A stretch of 64,000 nucleotides of DNA from Sinonovacula constricta (Eukaryota > Mollusca > Bivalvia > Cardiida > Solecurtidae), in the NCBI GenBank assembly GCA_007844125.1, contig CM017558.1:59618550-59682549 (forward strand). Direction: 5' to 3'. A program made the position numbers and the translations under genes. The notes under the pieces are model-generated. The model saw only the letters and a program-made list of their open reading frames with translations. It was not told the DNA's origin and did no database searches. Below, piece by piece: positions 24,781 to 35,382 of the stretch (position 1 is its first letter; every line of letters begins with the position of its first letter).

Positions 24781-26694
24781 TTAACTATCCAAAGGTCTAC
24801 ATTCTGCACGACGCAATCGCTTTATGGTCCACTCTTGGGCAGATGATCCGTCACACGGTCTTAACTCAACCAACGTCTCAAGGGCAGTCGCACACAACCC
24901 GCTAGCTTCATGAACAATCGTATTGTTATCCTTATAAATGAACACAGAGCTAGCATTCTTCCATTCCATTACGGTCAACTGGGTGTTAAGCGTCGTGCTG
25001 TTTTCTCTGACATATACAACGTGCTGCTCAATGCGGATGTGGCATTTGTCCGTTAACAAAAAGTACTGGTTATCAAAAGAATGACAGCTGTACGTCTTAA
25101 TTGTTCCTATTTCAGAGCGATTAACCCTGACAACATCCCAACACTTTCCGTTGTGACTGTTAATTACTGTTCCGTAGGCCAACGTGTTCTTAACTTCGTA
25201 GATATTTGAGAATTGCTTAACCTGATCAATGAAGTACTGATATGGCTTACAATTGTTGGCATCTCTAATGGCTATTCTGTCATCTACGCTGGAAGGTACA
25301 GCGCCTTTCTCCAGCTGAAGCTTTAATACGATGTCCCGATGTTCAGCCTCTAACCAAGTAGTTGCAAAACGATACCTATTGCAAGCAATATGATTAACGT
25401 TGTCAAGTGTCCCACCCCATCGAGTAGAGCGAAACATGTGAGCAACTCTTGAACAAGGAACTAGTTCTACATTTCCACCACAAAGCCAAACCTTCACAGA
25501 CAGCTCAATTTGTTCAGTGCCCCAAACTTTCATGCCGGTATCAAACCCGCGAAGTTGCAAGAAGAAGTCCTTCCTCATTGCCAAGACCATCCCTTGCATG
25601 ATCGGAAATAATATGGGGTCAACACTCCCGTTTCTTGTTTTGATAAATTCACGCGTGTATTCAGACCAAGTTTGACCAATCGTTATTTGACTGAAAAACA
25701 TGAAGCCGTCATTAAAAGTATCACCTATTTCAAGTTCAAACGTATTCGGGTTTATACCACCGACTTGTGGTGATAGAAGATTTTTAGGTTTTTGTACCAA
25801 CCTGTTAATGATTGGCTCTATCCATCCCTCACATACTTCCATATGGCTGTCCATGACAATAAAATAATCAGCGGTCGTCGCTTCGATTCCTCTTTGCCGC
25901 GCCCTCATAAGTCCTTGAGGCTTTTCATTTCTCAGCAGTCGAAATTTCTGTACATTCGCTACGTGTAAATTAACAACCAATGTCATGTTTTCATCTACCG
26001 AGCCATCGTCAACAAGAACAATCTCCTTCAGTAGATGCGGTGGCGTTGTGTCTAGGACGCTGTATGCCGTTCTTAGAACGATGCTCGCATATTCGTCTCT
26101 AAATATAATGACAACAGAAGCTGGTGGAAGATCTGGTGGATATTCTTTATACTTGCATGCTTGTGGCCGGCAGTCCCCGAAAGATCTATGGACTCCTATT
26201 ACATCACTTAAAAGAGTATTAAATCCATACCTTTTGTGGAAATGGATGAGAAGTTTTTCATTTTGGATACCCTCTGGAATCTGTACAAATTTGCCATCTT
26301 TTCCAGGTCCAATTATATTATTCACTTTTTCCCAGTGATTGTGTTTCTTTGAAATTGGTATATTGTAATTTGCATATGGCAATCGCGATTCTTCACCTAC
26401 TGAAGCATTTTGGAAAGTTGTCATCAATGATTTCGTTTCATCCAACCTGTCCCACTCACGGTTGGGTCCACAATTCAAAACATCATCATTGTTTTTATAG
26501 AGAAGCCTGGTAATAATAAATGCCATTCCGAAAATGTAGACTACGACTACCACTTTCAACAACCAAACAACAGGAAAGTTCCTCATTTTTGGAGAATTAT
26601 GTCTATATATAGCAAGAGACTCTCCGCAGCACACGACATCTAGTAACTGTAATTGTAAGATAAGTCGCTTATATACATTTAAACTATTCATCAT
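24781..26694 (-). CDS. Divergent polypeptide N-acetylgalactosaminyltransferase (GT27)
   Basis: The 637-residue intronless frame encodes a type II Golgi enzyme that would start mucin-type O-glycosylation by adding GalNAc to Ser/Thr. A membrane anchor lies at about residues 41-63; Met37 is a plausible alternative start with a shorter cytosolic tail. The stem runs to about 165. The catalytic domain opens at FGDCRPQACK (172-181), followed by IIFRDEYASIVLRTAYSVLD, LVDDGS (227-232) and the metal-binding DSH (282-284). GGNVELVPCSRVAHMFR (406-422) keeps the third metal-ligand His. A ricin-type lectin domain spans about 505-627, with CWDV (518-521) and QEW (620-622) motifs. Length and order fit the family. 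Odd points: DSHMEV replaces the usual DSHCEV, WGTEQIE (391-397) replaces WGGENLE, and IMQGM replaces MAGGL. Family membership is secure; activity and isoform are uncertain. A retroposed or lineage-specific paralogue is likely. Confidence 0.93.
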   Translation of the reverse strand: MMNSLNVYKRLILQLQLLDVVCCGESLAIYRHNSPKMRNFPVVWLLKVVVVVYIFGMAFIITRLLYKNNDDVLNCGPNREWDRLDETKSLMTTFQNASVGEESRLPYANYNIPISKKHNHWEKVNNIIGPGKDGKFVQIPEGIQNEKLLIHFHKRYGFNTLLSDVIGVHRSFGDCRPQACKYKEYPPDLPPASVVIIFRDEYASIVLRTAYSVLDTTPPHLLKEIVLVDDGSVDENMTLVVNLHVANVQKFRLLRNEKPQGLMRARQRGIEATTADYFIVMDSHMEVCEGWIEPIINRLVQKPKNLLSPQVGGINPNTFELEIGDTFNDGFMFFSQITIGQTWSEYTREFIKTRNGSVDPILFPIMQGMVLAMRKDFFLQLRGFDTGMKVWGTEQIELSVKVWLCGGNVELVPCSRVAHMFRSTRWGGTLDNVNHIACNRYRFATTWLEAEHRDIVLKLQLEKGAVPSSVDDRIAIRDANNCKPYQYFIDQVKQFSNIYEVKNTLAYGTVINSHNGKCWDVVRVNRSEIGTIKTYSCHSFDNQYFLLTDKCHIRIEQHVVYVRENSTTLNTQLTVMEWKNASSVFIYKDNNTIVHEASGLCATALETLVELRPCDGSSAQEWTIKRLRRAECRPLDS

Positions 26695-27679
26695 ATGCTA
26701 GCCATTCGTTCGTTGTGGGCGCATTTTGTTGGTTTGATATTGATTAGTTTCATCAAGAATACCATTGGCTGAAACTTTTTCCTGCAGCTTTCCTGCATTC
26801 ATATCACCTAAAACGTTAACGCGATGTTTTTGTTTGTTTTTTGTTTTCGTTTTTTTATTATTTTGGATTGCGTTTGCAGTCCCATTATTTACACATATTT
26901 ACATAAACATAGAAAAGAACAATATATAAATCATTATAACAAAGCGTATCCGGCTCATATTACATCTGTGCTTACTATAACACTGGTAAACTGTCATGAT
27001 CAGTTTACAGATAACAAAAAGAACAGGCAACAGATGTGTAAACATCTAGCGTCCATGTTACGCCCAACAGGTTTAGCGACTGGAAACTCGAACCATTTGC
27101 TAAGCAATATCAGTAATTTGTAATATAATATATGATTCACTCATTTATTGTTGGAAAAAATAATTGTCATACTATAATTTTCAATTATCAATGCATTGCG
27201 GCCGATTAGCTAGGTGCTGTACTATATCCCAGCAGGTTTACGTGCGCTTGGAGTATGGCTACCTGAAATAATTTATCTCTCGCAAATATATTGTTACATG
27301 ACCCAACATGACATTCTCGCCTCAAGACTTCTTACCACCATACATGTACTATTTTTCAATGTTTGCTGACAACACGAATAGCAAAATTAATATAATGCTT
27401 CAATTTAATATTTTAAGTGTAAAAATAATTTAAGAATGTCGGAATGATAAATGGCATCGCCGTCGATTAAAAGAAAAAAAGGTTGCCGTCGCGGGGAAAG
27501 TAGGCAGTTCAAAAGTGGTCTTTCAAATAGCTTGACCTGAACCGGTATATGCAATTAGTTCCGTTTCTTTGCCCCGCCATCCTCTGTACGGCTACTTTCC
27601 AATTCTTTCACTCTCCGTATGACTACGTTCCATTTCTTTGCCCCGCCAATAACTCTCATAATATGTAAAACAACACCAT
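26695..27679. other. Upstream flank of the GalNAc-transferase gene, otherwise empty
   Basis: A CCAAT box on the minus strand (plus ATTGG at 26764-26768) lies about 70 bp upstream of the start codon; no clear TATA box. Near 27560-27660 the 22-bp stretch GTTCCRTTTCTTTGCCCCGC occurs twice about 80 bp apart. No further gene is recognised. Confidence 0.4.
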
Positions 27680-28970
27680 CTTACCGCTCACCCCTACCCC
27701 TAGACTTTTTTCATGGGTACCAAAATGTTCGTTGGGGTGCCTTGAAACAGAATCTTAAATGTACTCAAAATAAACTTAATTGGGCAATATGAAAACTAAT
27801 GGTTTCCATGACAACTATCATGAACTTTTTATAGGATGGTATGTTTAGAAACATGCTTATAAATTTTCGAAAGAATGGGGATAGAAGTATACAACTGGTA
27901 CTCAATTGAAAGTCATTGAATGGCCATTATGTTTATATGTCAAATATGCCAATTAGCACTTATGAATATTCATAAATTTTAAAGAGAATCTAAAAATAGA
28001 CTTTATTTTTGAAAAGTTAATTAGATTCTTATCATTCAAAAGCAATTTTCTAATTATATACATATCACTACTTGTCTAACAGATGTTGGTCAAAGATTTT
28101 ATATGATTTGGTTTATGTTGTGTTTTTTTCTATGAGTTTTTTTTAAATTTATTTTCTTCCAAATTATTTAATCTTAATGCATAATTTAGCTAGAAGTCTG
28201 CATATTACTTACCATAACATTGAAGAATAATCGTTGTATCATTCATTAATTGGATACTATCACTAAACTTAGATTTGAAATAAATATGCAAATTAATGAA
28301 TATGAAAATGAATATTCATATATCTTAATGAGCATCAAAAAAAGCAATTTTCAAACAAACTTAACAGTTTCTCAAGTTATATACATACTCCTACTAGTCT
28401 AGCACATGTTGGTCTAAGCTTCATATAATTTGGTTCATTTTATGAGTCTTTATGATTTTTTATTATTATTTTCATTCAAAATTTGCTCATTCAATCTTAA
28501 TGCCTTATTTGGTTAGAAGTCTGCTTCTAACTAGCCATAATGTTGAAAAATATTTTATATCGTTCCTTAAGTGGACGCTATGGCTAAACTTAGATTATTT
28601 ATTTTTTCAATTATCCAACATAAATATTCATATAAACTAATGAGAATCTAACTATAGATGTCAATTTTGACAAGTTAATTAGAATTTATTTTTTTTAAAG
28701 TCATAGTTCAACAAACTGTACTGTTTTAAAGGTTTAGTAGGCACCCCTCTTAGTCTGATACGTATTTGTGAAATTTGTCCATGAATTGGTACATTTTTAA
28801 TTTTGTGGTCTGAGTTTTCCTCATTAACTTTTAACACAAGAATATGTTAAAAGCCTTCTTACAGCTATTCATAACATGAAAAAGTAACAACCGTTATCAT
28901 TCAGCTAAGATTTAAAATAATAATGCAAAAAAATTCTCATGAATATTGAAAAACCTTAATTATGAGCTTA
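27680..28970 (+). repeat. FB1 left arm
   Basis: Subrepeats are recognised by TATGAATATTCATA-like palindromes near 27963, 28306 and 28626 and by GTTGGTCnAAGNTTNATATGAT-type blocks near 28088 and 28410. Every block has an inverted partner in 33260-35382. Confidence 0.8.
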
Positions 28971-31900
28971 CACTGTGCACTTTAAAACTAAATAAATGTT
29001 CAGTCATTATAACTGTAATGTAATATTCCAATATTAATTAGTTTTCAAGTAATAATAAATGTGTTAGTAGTTTCCAGTTAAATAACAATTGGTTAGTTAA
29101 ATAATAATTGGTTAGTTAAAGACAGCATGCCGTTTACTTAAGCTAAGTGCAAAAAGTTAACTTGAGTAGGACACAAAGAATGACATGTTTAATAATCAAA
29201 ACAAGGAAATATATAGTATGACGCAAAGTAAAACTAGTACGAACAGCAGCAATGACGTACGATGTGTCCTGATTCGGCAAGTGATTGATGCATACGTCAA
29301 AATATAGGCGGGAACCGTGAGACGGTGCACCGTATGAATGACACGATTGTCATAAAATAAAGGCGAGCTCATAACGGATAAGCAATTTAGTTAAAATATA
29401 TTATGATGTGAGGTAGCTGACCTTTTATAAACATTTTATGACAATGTAACAACTGATCTATATACGTTTGACATGCACTTTAACCTTGTGCCTTTTTGTA
29501 ACAGATCTAACATCCTATGAGTTTTCATTGTACTTTCGCGGAAACCCCTTACTTTCTGATATTAAGACTTTAGTCTGAAAATAATCTTTTAATGCATTCA
29601 ATTAAGTAAAACTATATGTTCTAAACATTGTTTAAGCTCATTTACAGTGATGTCTACTAAAGAGAGTTTTAATTGTAAGAGGGAAATGTTGTTTTGTTGA
29701 CATTTGTATTATTCAACGTTTAATTTACCTTTACTTCTCACAATGTGAAAATGCATGTTGTTCCCTGTGTAACTCATTTCAAAGTGACATATTCTGTTGT
29801 TTAATTGTATCCATAAGTATATCTGACATCCAAATAACATTAATGTTACCTAAAATGCATTATTATATGATACGGTTTGGATCTACTTGTTTGACAGTAA
29901 TATTTGTTCAGATTTGTCTGAACGCTTAATGATTGGCTACTTTAAATATAACGCTGATTGGCTGAGACGCACATCGATGCTCACTATAGAATGTTTCTAA
30001 AAGAAGTCATACGCGGGAAGTATAAATAAACTAAAACAGAGCAGACGCGGATCAGTTGACGCTCGGATCAGGATAAGATCGGGAAGGAGTTGTGCACAGT
30101 GCAGAACCGTTACAGGAGAATTGGTCATGGACAGAATGTAAGCAATTGTTTTTGTTTAATATCTTCCTCGGATGCAACTAACTAAAAATGATCTTTTGTA
30201 ATCTCTTTCTTTTAATAAAATCCGTGTCAAAAGCTCTATCTGTACTTGCTATTTTCATAGAATATAAGTAGAGGATATTGTTAAGCTTGGCAAAATAGTT
30301 AATATAAGAAGTATAAACATTTCTTGTCCGACCCTTAGTTGATTGTTGTGTTCTTTTTTCCGCCCACGGGTTTAAACAATATCGTTTCCGATCATTAAAC
30401 ACCCGGATACTGTCGAGTATCGCCTTACAATATATATTGGGGCGCAAAGCGAAGAAAAGTGGAGTGTGAATTTAGACGAGCTAGGGGGAATAGAGTGGAT
30501 TAAGACGCGATAGGGAGAGGTTCTTATGCTACGCTGTTGTTAGATTGTCAAATGTAACTTTCAGTAATAAAATTGTAATCATGGAATGATGTTGAGTTCT
30601 ACAATGGGGGCCCCAATACATCACATTACATTGTTGTATTTTTTCTTTCTCTACTTTTTTCATACTTTTACATATGATCTCAAACATTTAACTAAAATGT
30701 GGATGAAAGTTTCTAGTAATTGTTCATTTATGCTAAACTTCAAATCCTTATTAACTAGATAATACAATTTTTATTGAAATGGAATAGGGTTACATGCTGC
30801 TTAAAACTGTTTTGTTAAGTGAATTAATTATTTCTCAGATTTTCCTAATGAATTAAGTACATAATTTTCTTGACTTTATCTTTAAGGTTAAGAAAGTGGG
30901 GAATGCTTATTTTTAATAAGTTTTATCAATTTCTATCACTTTCAATTTCACTTTATATTGAAATTTGATATTGAATTATGCTCCTTTAAGACTTTTATTG
31001 CCATTTGCAAACTGTGCAAGTTCTTAAATGGAAAAATCTGTATTTTTTTCACTTTCCAATGTTGTACATTCTTTTTCACCAACATTATAACACATTGATA
31101 TGTCAACACTTCAAAACATTTGTAGACAACTCCTTTGCATATTTAAAGGACTCTTTTTGCGATATTTCCTAGTTGATAGGCAAAAATATATATTAACGCA
31201 ACAAACATGTCATTTTATTTTGGAACAATGTTGGTATATTTACCCCTTTCATTGTCTTATCCTTTGGCTTAGGAAATGAAACTTTTAATTTTATTAAGCA
31301 CAAACTGCTACAGGAATTCAAAGTTTATAGACTGAACAATTTATTTAATGATAATGACTTGTTATATAAAGCAGTAAATTGCCTTGTTATGCTTCAATTT
31401 TCTTACTTATTCAAAATATTTTCCACATGACCACATCATGTCCCATTTAGCATCAATGTGTCTAGTGCTGTTTTCTGCTATAAGAATGCAGAGATTCATT
31501 TTATCTGAAAACAATACTGATTGTCAATTTTAATGTTAAGATTGTTTTTCTTTTTTATGTTCAAGTCCGTTATGGCATCATTTCTATCTTATCCCTCGAA
31601 TAACGTAATTTTAATTAATGAACACTATAACATTTATTCATTTTGTGTAATCAAGATGTATGAATATACATGTATCCGTATAAAATCAAATCAAGATAAC
31701 GTGACAATTGTACATCTCATTTTATAGACAATTATATCACAAGCAAAATTATAATTTTTGGCCTACTCTATTTTTACCTTCTACAATATCGGCTTCATAA
31801 ATTAGAGTTTATACATCAGTTTATTCAATAATGATTAACCGAGTTATAACCAGTGGTGGTCAGGCAGTTTCGTTTGCTCATTTATAGCTTTATTGGTTTT

Positions 31901-33259
31901 CTATCCAACATTAGACTTATAAACCCCAGCCAAGTCCTCGAATGCTCAATCTTACATAATTAGATAAACTTTTGCTGGACATTTAAAATTCAGGTCATTT
32001 ATGGAAATCATCAGAGGGCTTTATGTTCTGGAAACATATCTGGTGGCCACTGTGATATGCGTAGGCAGACTGTCAGTATATTAAATAAATTAAAATATAA
32101 TAAATGCATCACGCAGAGAAATGTAGATGTGACACCATCTGGGCGATATCAGATACTGATTTCATTTACTAATCACATTTGTCCAACGCATTATGGAACA
32201 CCAGGTATTGCAGTACGTTGTAATTCAATTATAATGCTATCAATTCTTTTTAACAATGAACATATTCACCTTAAGTGCAAACTCTAATTTTGTGAAGCAT
32301 ACTTCACATACTTTGCCAGTGAATTTCCTTTTTACCTGTGTCAATACATGTACAGTATGACTTGACCGAATTTGGTTAGAATATTTAGGTTTTACTTTGT
32401 AAAACATGCATCTTAGAAGAATAAATCCTGTTTATTTAATACAAATTATAATTACTGACATTATATTTTATATCATACATTACTTATTAATGTTTTCACA
32501 TGCCTTAAAATAATTAACTGACCTAAGTCACTCGTGATATATACGTTTAATTAAATTTAAAATGCCTTAAAAGTATCTGTACTCTATAATATCCCCGTCA
32601 GCAAATTCTTTAATTATAACCCCACATGGAAATTTAATCTTAACTAATGTACTAATCCAAATCTACCTTTTTAACTTTCACCTGTATCTGTTGTCCCCAA
32701 TGAACCAGATTTCTTTCTAAAGTATGCTTTACTTTAAGCTTGAATTAAGCAATTGCATTTTCTTAAATCCAAACAAAAGGCTAATTACAGTTCTAATTAA
32801 GTTCTGTTCTTTGTCTGGTCTCATATATAATTATAGTTAGTCAAAAGTACCATTAACTGAAAAGTTATCAAATATTTGACACCAGAAGAAAAGTATTGTT
32901 ATATCACATCAACAGGGTCATATTTTTATTCATCGCTTTACTTTCGTTCACTTGATTACAATGTAATATAATGACATCACAATTGCAAAATTATTGCAAA
33001 AGAACGTTTATTTTAGATCTGAAAAGACATTCAAGCGTTAAATAATTGAAAAAAAAAATATTTTCCCATTTTTAGGAGACATTTTAAAACCATCTATAAC
33101 ATTATATCGTTTAAACATATAATAAATAAATTATCATGATAAGTAAAAAGATATAATGAATTAATTATTATGAGAAATAAACGGTACTAGTCGACAATAG
33201 ACTTATTTTAATTTATAAGAAAGTGACTTAAAATAATATAGCAATTTAAAAATATTCAT
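28971..33259. other. FB1 central region
   Basis: AT-rich, with no long frame and no recognisable transposase. It contains a 19-bp tandem duplication (AGTTAAATAAYAATTGGTT, 29077-29115) and the promoter-like segment described at 29445-30603. The remainder shows nothing that I can assign. Confidence 0.5.
29445..30603 (+). promoter_or_regulatory. Promoter-like segment, possible decayed LTR
   Basis: Two GATTGGCT boxes (29931-29938 and 29956-29963; CCAAT on the minus strand) precede TATAAATAAA at 30021. A GC-richer leader follows, with ATG at 30127 and a donor-like GTAAGC after ATGGACAGAAT. AATAAA occurs at 30566-30571. The segment can be framed as TGTA...TACA (29445-30603), the end pattern of an LTR, followed by TGGGGGCCCCAA, which only loosely resembles a primer-binding site. 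Either a promoter with a first exon, or an LTR. No internal retroelement genes are visible. Confidence 0.3.
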
Positions 33260-35382
33260 TTTACCTCTTCACTAAGATTCATGAATATTTATTAAGGCAA
33301 ACTAGCATACCTATTAATTTCAAATCTTGGCTTAGTGATAGTCTTCAATTTGCTATCTGATTTTACCAGTAAGCAATAAGCAATACAAATACACATGTTT
33401 ACAAGCAGGTTTCTTATCATTTTCACATACTAAACTCAATGATGAAAATTCCATAGACATACAAAGTAATAAAAAAATGAAAAATAGATCTCTTAATACA
33501 AAACCTGAATCAATTTAGCTCTGACTAGGAGAGATGTCCAGTTAACGTTCATTTTGTTTGAATATGGCTTTTAAATAAAATAACTTCTAATAAACTTTTC
33601 GAAATTGAAGTATATTTTCAGATTCTCATTAAGATATATGAATATTCATGTTGGCTATTTTGCATAATTATTAATTTTAAAACTAAGTTAAGTGATAAAG
33701 AACGACACAAAAATTATTCTTCAATGTTATGGTTAGTTATAGACAGACTTCTAGCCAAATTATACATTAAGATTGAATGAGCAAAATTTGGGCGAAAATA
33801 ATTAAAGAAAATCATATTAAAGTCAATTAATGAACCAAATCATATGAAACTTAGAACAACATATGTTAGACAAGTAGGGGTATGTATATAACTTTAGAAA
33901 CTGTTAAGTTTGTTTAAAATTGCCTTTAAATGCAAAGAATCTAATCAGCTTTTCAAAATAGAGTATATTTTTAGATTCTCTTGAAGATATATGAATATTC
34001 ATTTTCATATTCATTTTGGCTAATTTGCGGGTTTTTTTCAAATTTAAGTTTAGTGATAGCCTGGACTTAATGAATGATACAAGGACTATTCTTCAAAGTT
34101 ATGGTTTGTAATATGCAGACTTCTAACCAAATTATGCATTAAGATTGAATAAGCAAAATTTGGACGAAAATAAATTTAAAAAAAAAAAATAATTAAAAAT
34201 CACAAAATAAACCAAATCATATGAAACTTAGACCAACATCTGTTAGACAAGTAGACAAGTAGTGGTATGTATATAACTGTTGAGTTTATTTGAAAACTGT
34301 ATTTAAATGAAAAGAATCTAATAAACTTTTAAAAAGTCTATTTTAAGATGCTTTTTAAAATTTATGAATATTCATAAGTGCTAATTTTCATATTTTACCT
34401 ATAATCACAATGGCGGCCATTCAATAATCTTTAACTGAGTACCTGTTTTATAATTTTATCACCATTTTTGGAAAAGTTATAAGCATTTTTCTAAACAAAT
34501 TTCAAAATTGTGTTATGTACAGTAGTACGCCAGCGTTTAAGGTTACGCTGGTCAGGTTAAGGGGTTGTTTATCGTTATAGTAGTAATGACGTATTTCACA
34601 TGACGTAGCATTCGCGAAAAAGCTAGAAAGAAAAGGATCATGCTAGAAAATTCATTTGTTTATTTTTAACTGGGTTTCGTGAATGTTCTGGTGACGTCTG
34701 CGTTCTAGAAATTCTTTGGGTCTATATAAGGGCATGAAAGCCGATTTAAGTTTGGACATATAGTTTGGAAATACTTGCAGCTTCTGTATTACACCTTTCT
34801 GTTTTGAAACTTACGTGGACTTATTATTTTCTACAGTGATATACAGTGATATAAATATTAAAGTGTTGGATTTGGAATTTTATTTATTACATTCGAGCAT
34901 TGCTTTACTTTTGGACCATTTTAACTGTGCGTATCTACGAGGACACTTTACCGAAAACTCTTTAGGATTTTTCGTCGTTGGATTATTAATTAGACTATTA
35001 AAGGGACAGCTCCTAAAGGGACAAACTGTAAGATAACATTTATTTTGTATTCTCAAATTGTGTTGATATATTTGTTATTATTTTGTAACGCCATAGATTT
35101 AATTGTTTATTAAAATAAAACATTATTTTACTAGTTTGTTGCTGGCTTGTTCTTTCTGTTTCACCATTTCGTCGTTTAGTAAACGTGCCATTTTATAAAT
35201 TAATCTTAAATAGCGACACCGGTCGCAACAATTTCATGATGGTTGCCTTGGAAACCATTAGTTTTCATATAGCCCAAATTAGTTTATTTTGAGTACATAT
35301 GAGGTTATGTTTCTAGACACCCTAACGAACATTTTCGTATCGATGAAAAAAAAGTCTAGGGCAGGGAGGGGTGTGCGGTAAC
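33260..35382 (-). repeat. FB1 right arm
   Basis: Inverted relative to 27680-28970. Subrepeat landmarks: AACCAAATCATATGAAACTT at about 33834 and 34209, AGATATATGAATATTCAT at about 33641 and 33983, and TTTATGAATATTCATAAGTG at about 34359. Without the 720-bp LTR insert the arm is about 1.4 kb, equal to its partner. Confidence 0.8.
34511..35230 (+). mobile_element. Solo LTR-like insertion in the FB1 right arm
   Basis: Comparison with the left arm shows a 720-bp insertion between CTAAACA and TTCATGATGG. It begins TGTTATGTAC and ends GGTCGCAACA (TG...CA, a 4-5-bp TGTT/AACA inverted end), has a TATA box TATATAAG at 34723 and AATAAA at 35114-35119, and has no coding capacity. These are the hallmarks of a solo LTR left by recombination. 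No clean target-site duplication is visible (AATTG against ATTTC). Family not identified; most likely a Ty3/gypsy-type retrotransposon. Confidence 0.65.

Larger units (their letters stand above)
27680..35382. mobile_element. FB1: 7.7-kb foldback-like element with long inverted arms
   Basis: The outer ends match in inverse orientation: TTACCGCTCACCCCTACCCC then TAGACTTTTTTCATGG on the left, and on the right the reverse complement TTACCGCACACCCCTCCCTG then CCCTAGACTTTTTTTCATCG. The arms (27680-28970 and about 33260-35382, the latter enlarged by an LTR at 34511-35230) stay alignable for about 1.3 kb. Inside, ~310-345-bp subrepeats recur, each with a TATGAATATTCATA-type palindrome. Flanks CCATC (27676-27680) and CCATA (35383-35387) could be a decayed target duplication. 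The centre (about 28970-33260) has no transposase-like frame, so the element looks non-autonomous. Superfamily unknown. Confidence 0.8.

Noticed and set aside
25985..26338. Plus-strand frame of 117 codons
   Set aside because: It lies antisense inside the GalNAc-transferase gene and has no motif of its own.
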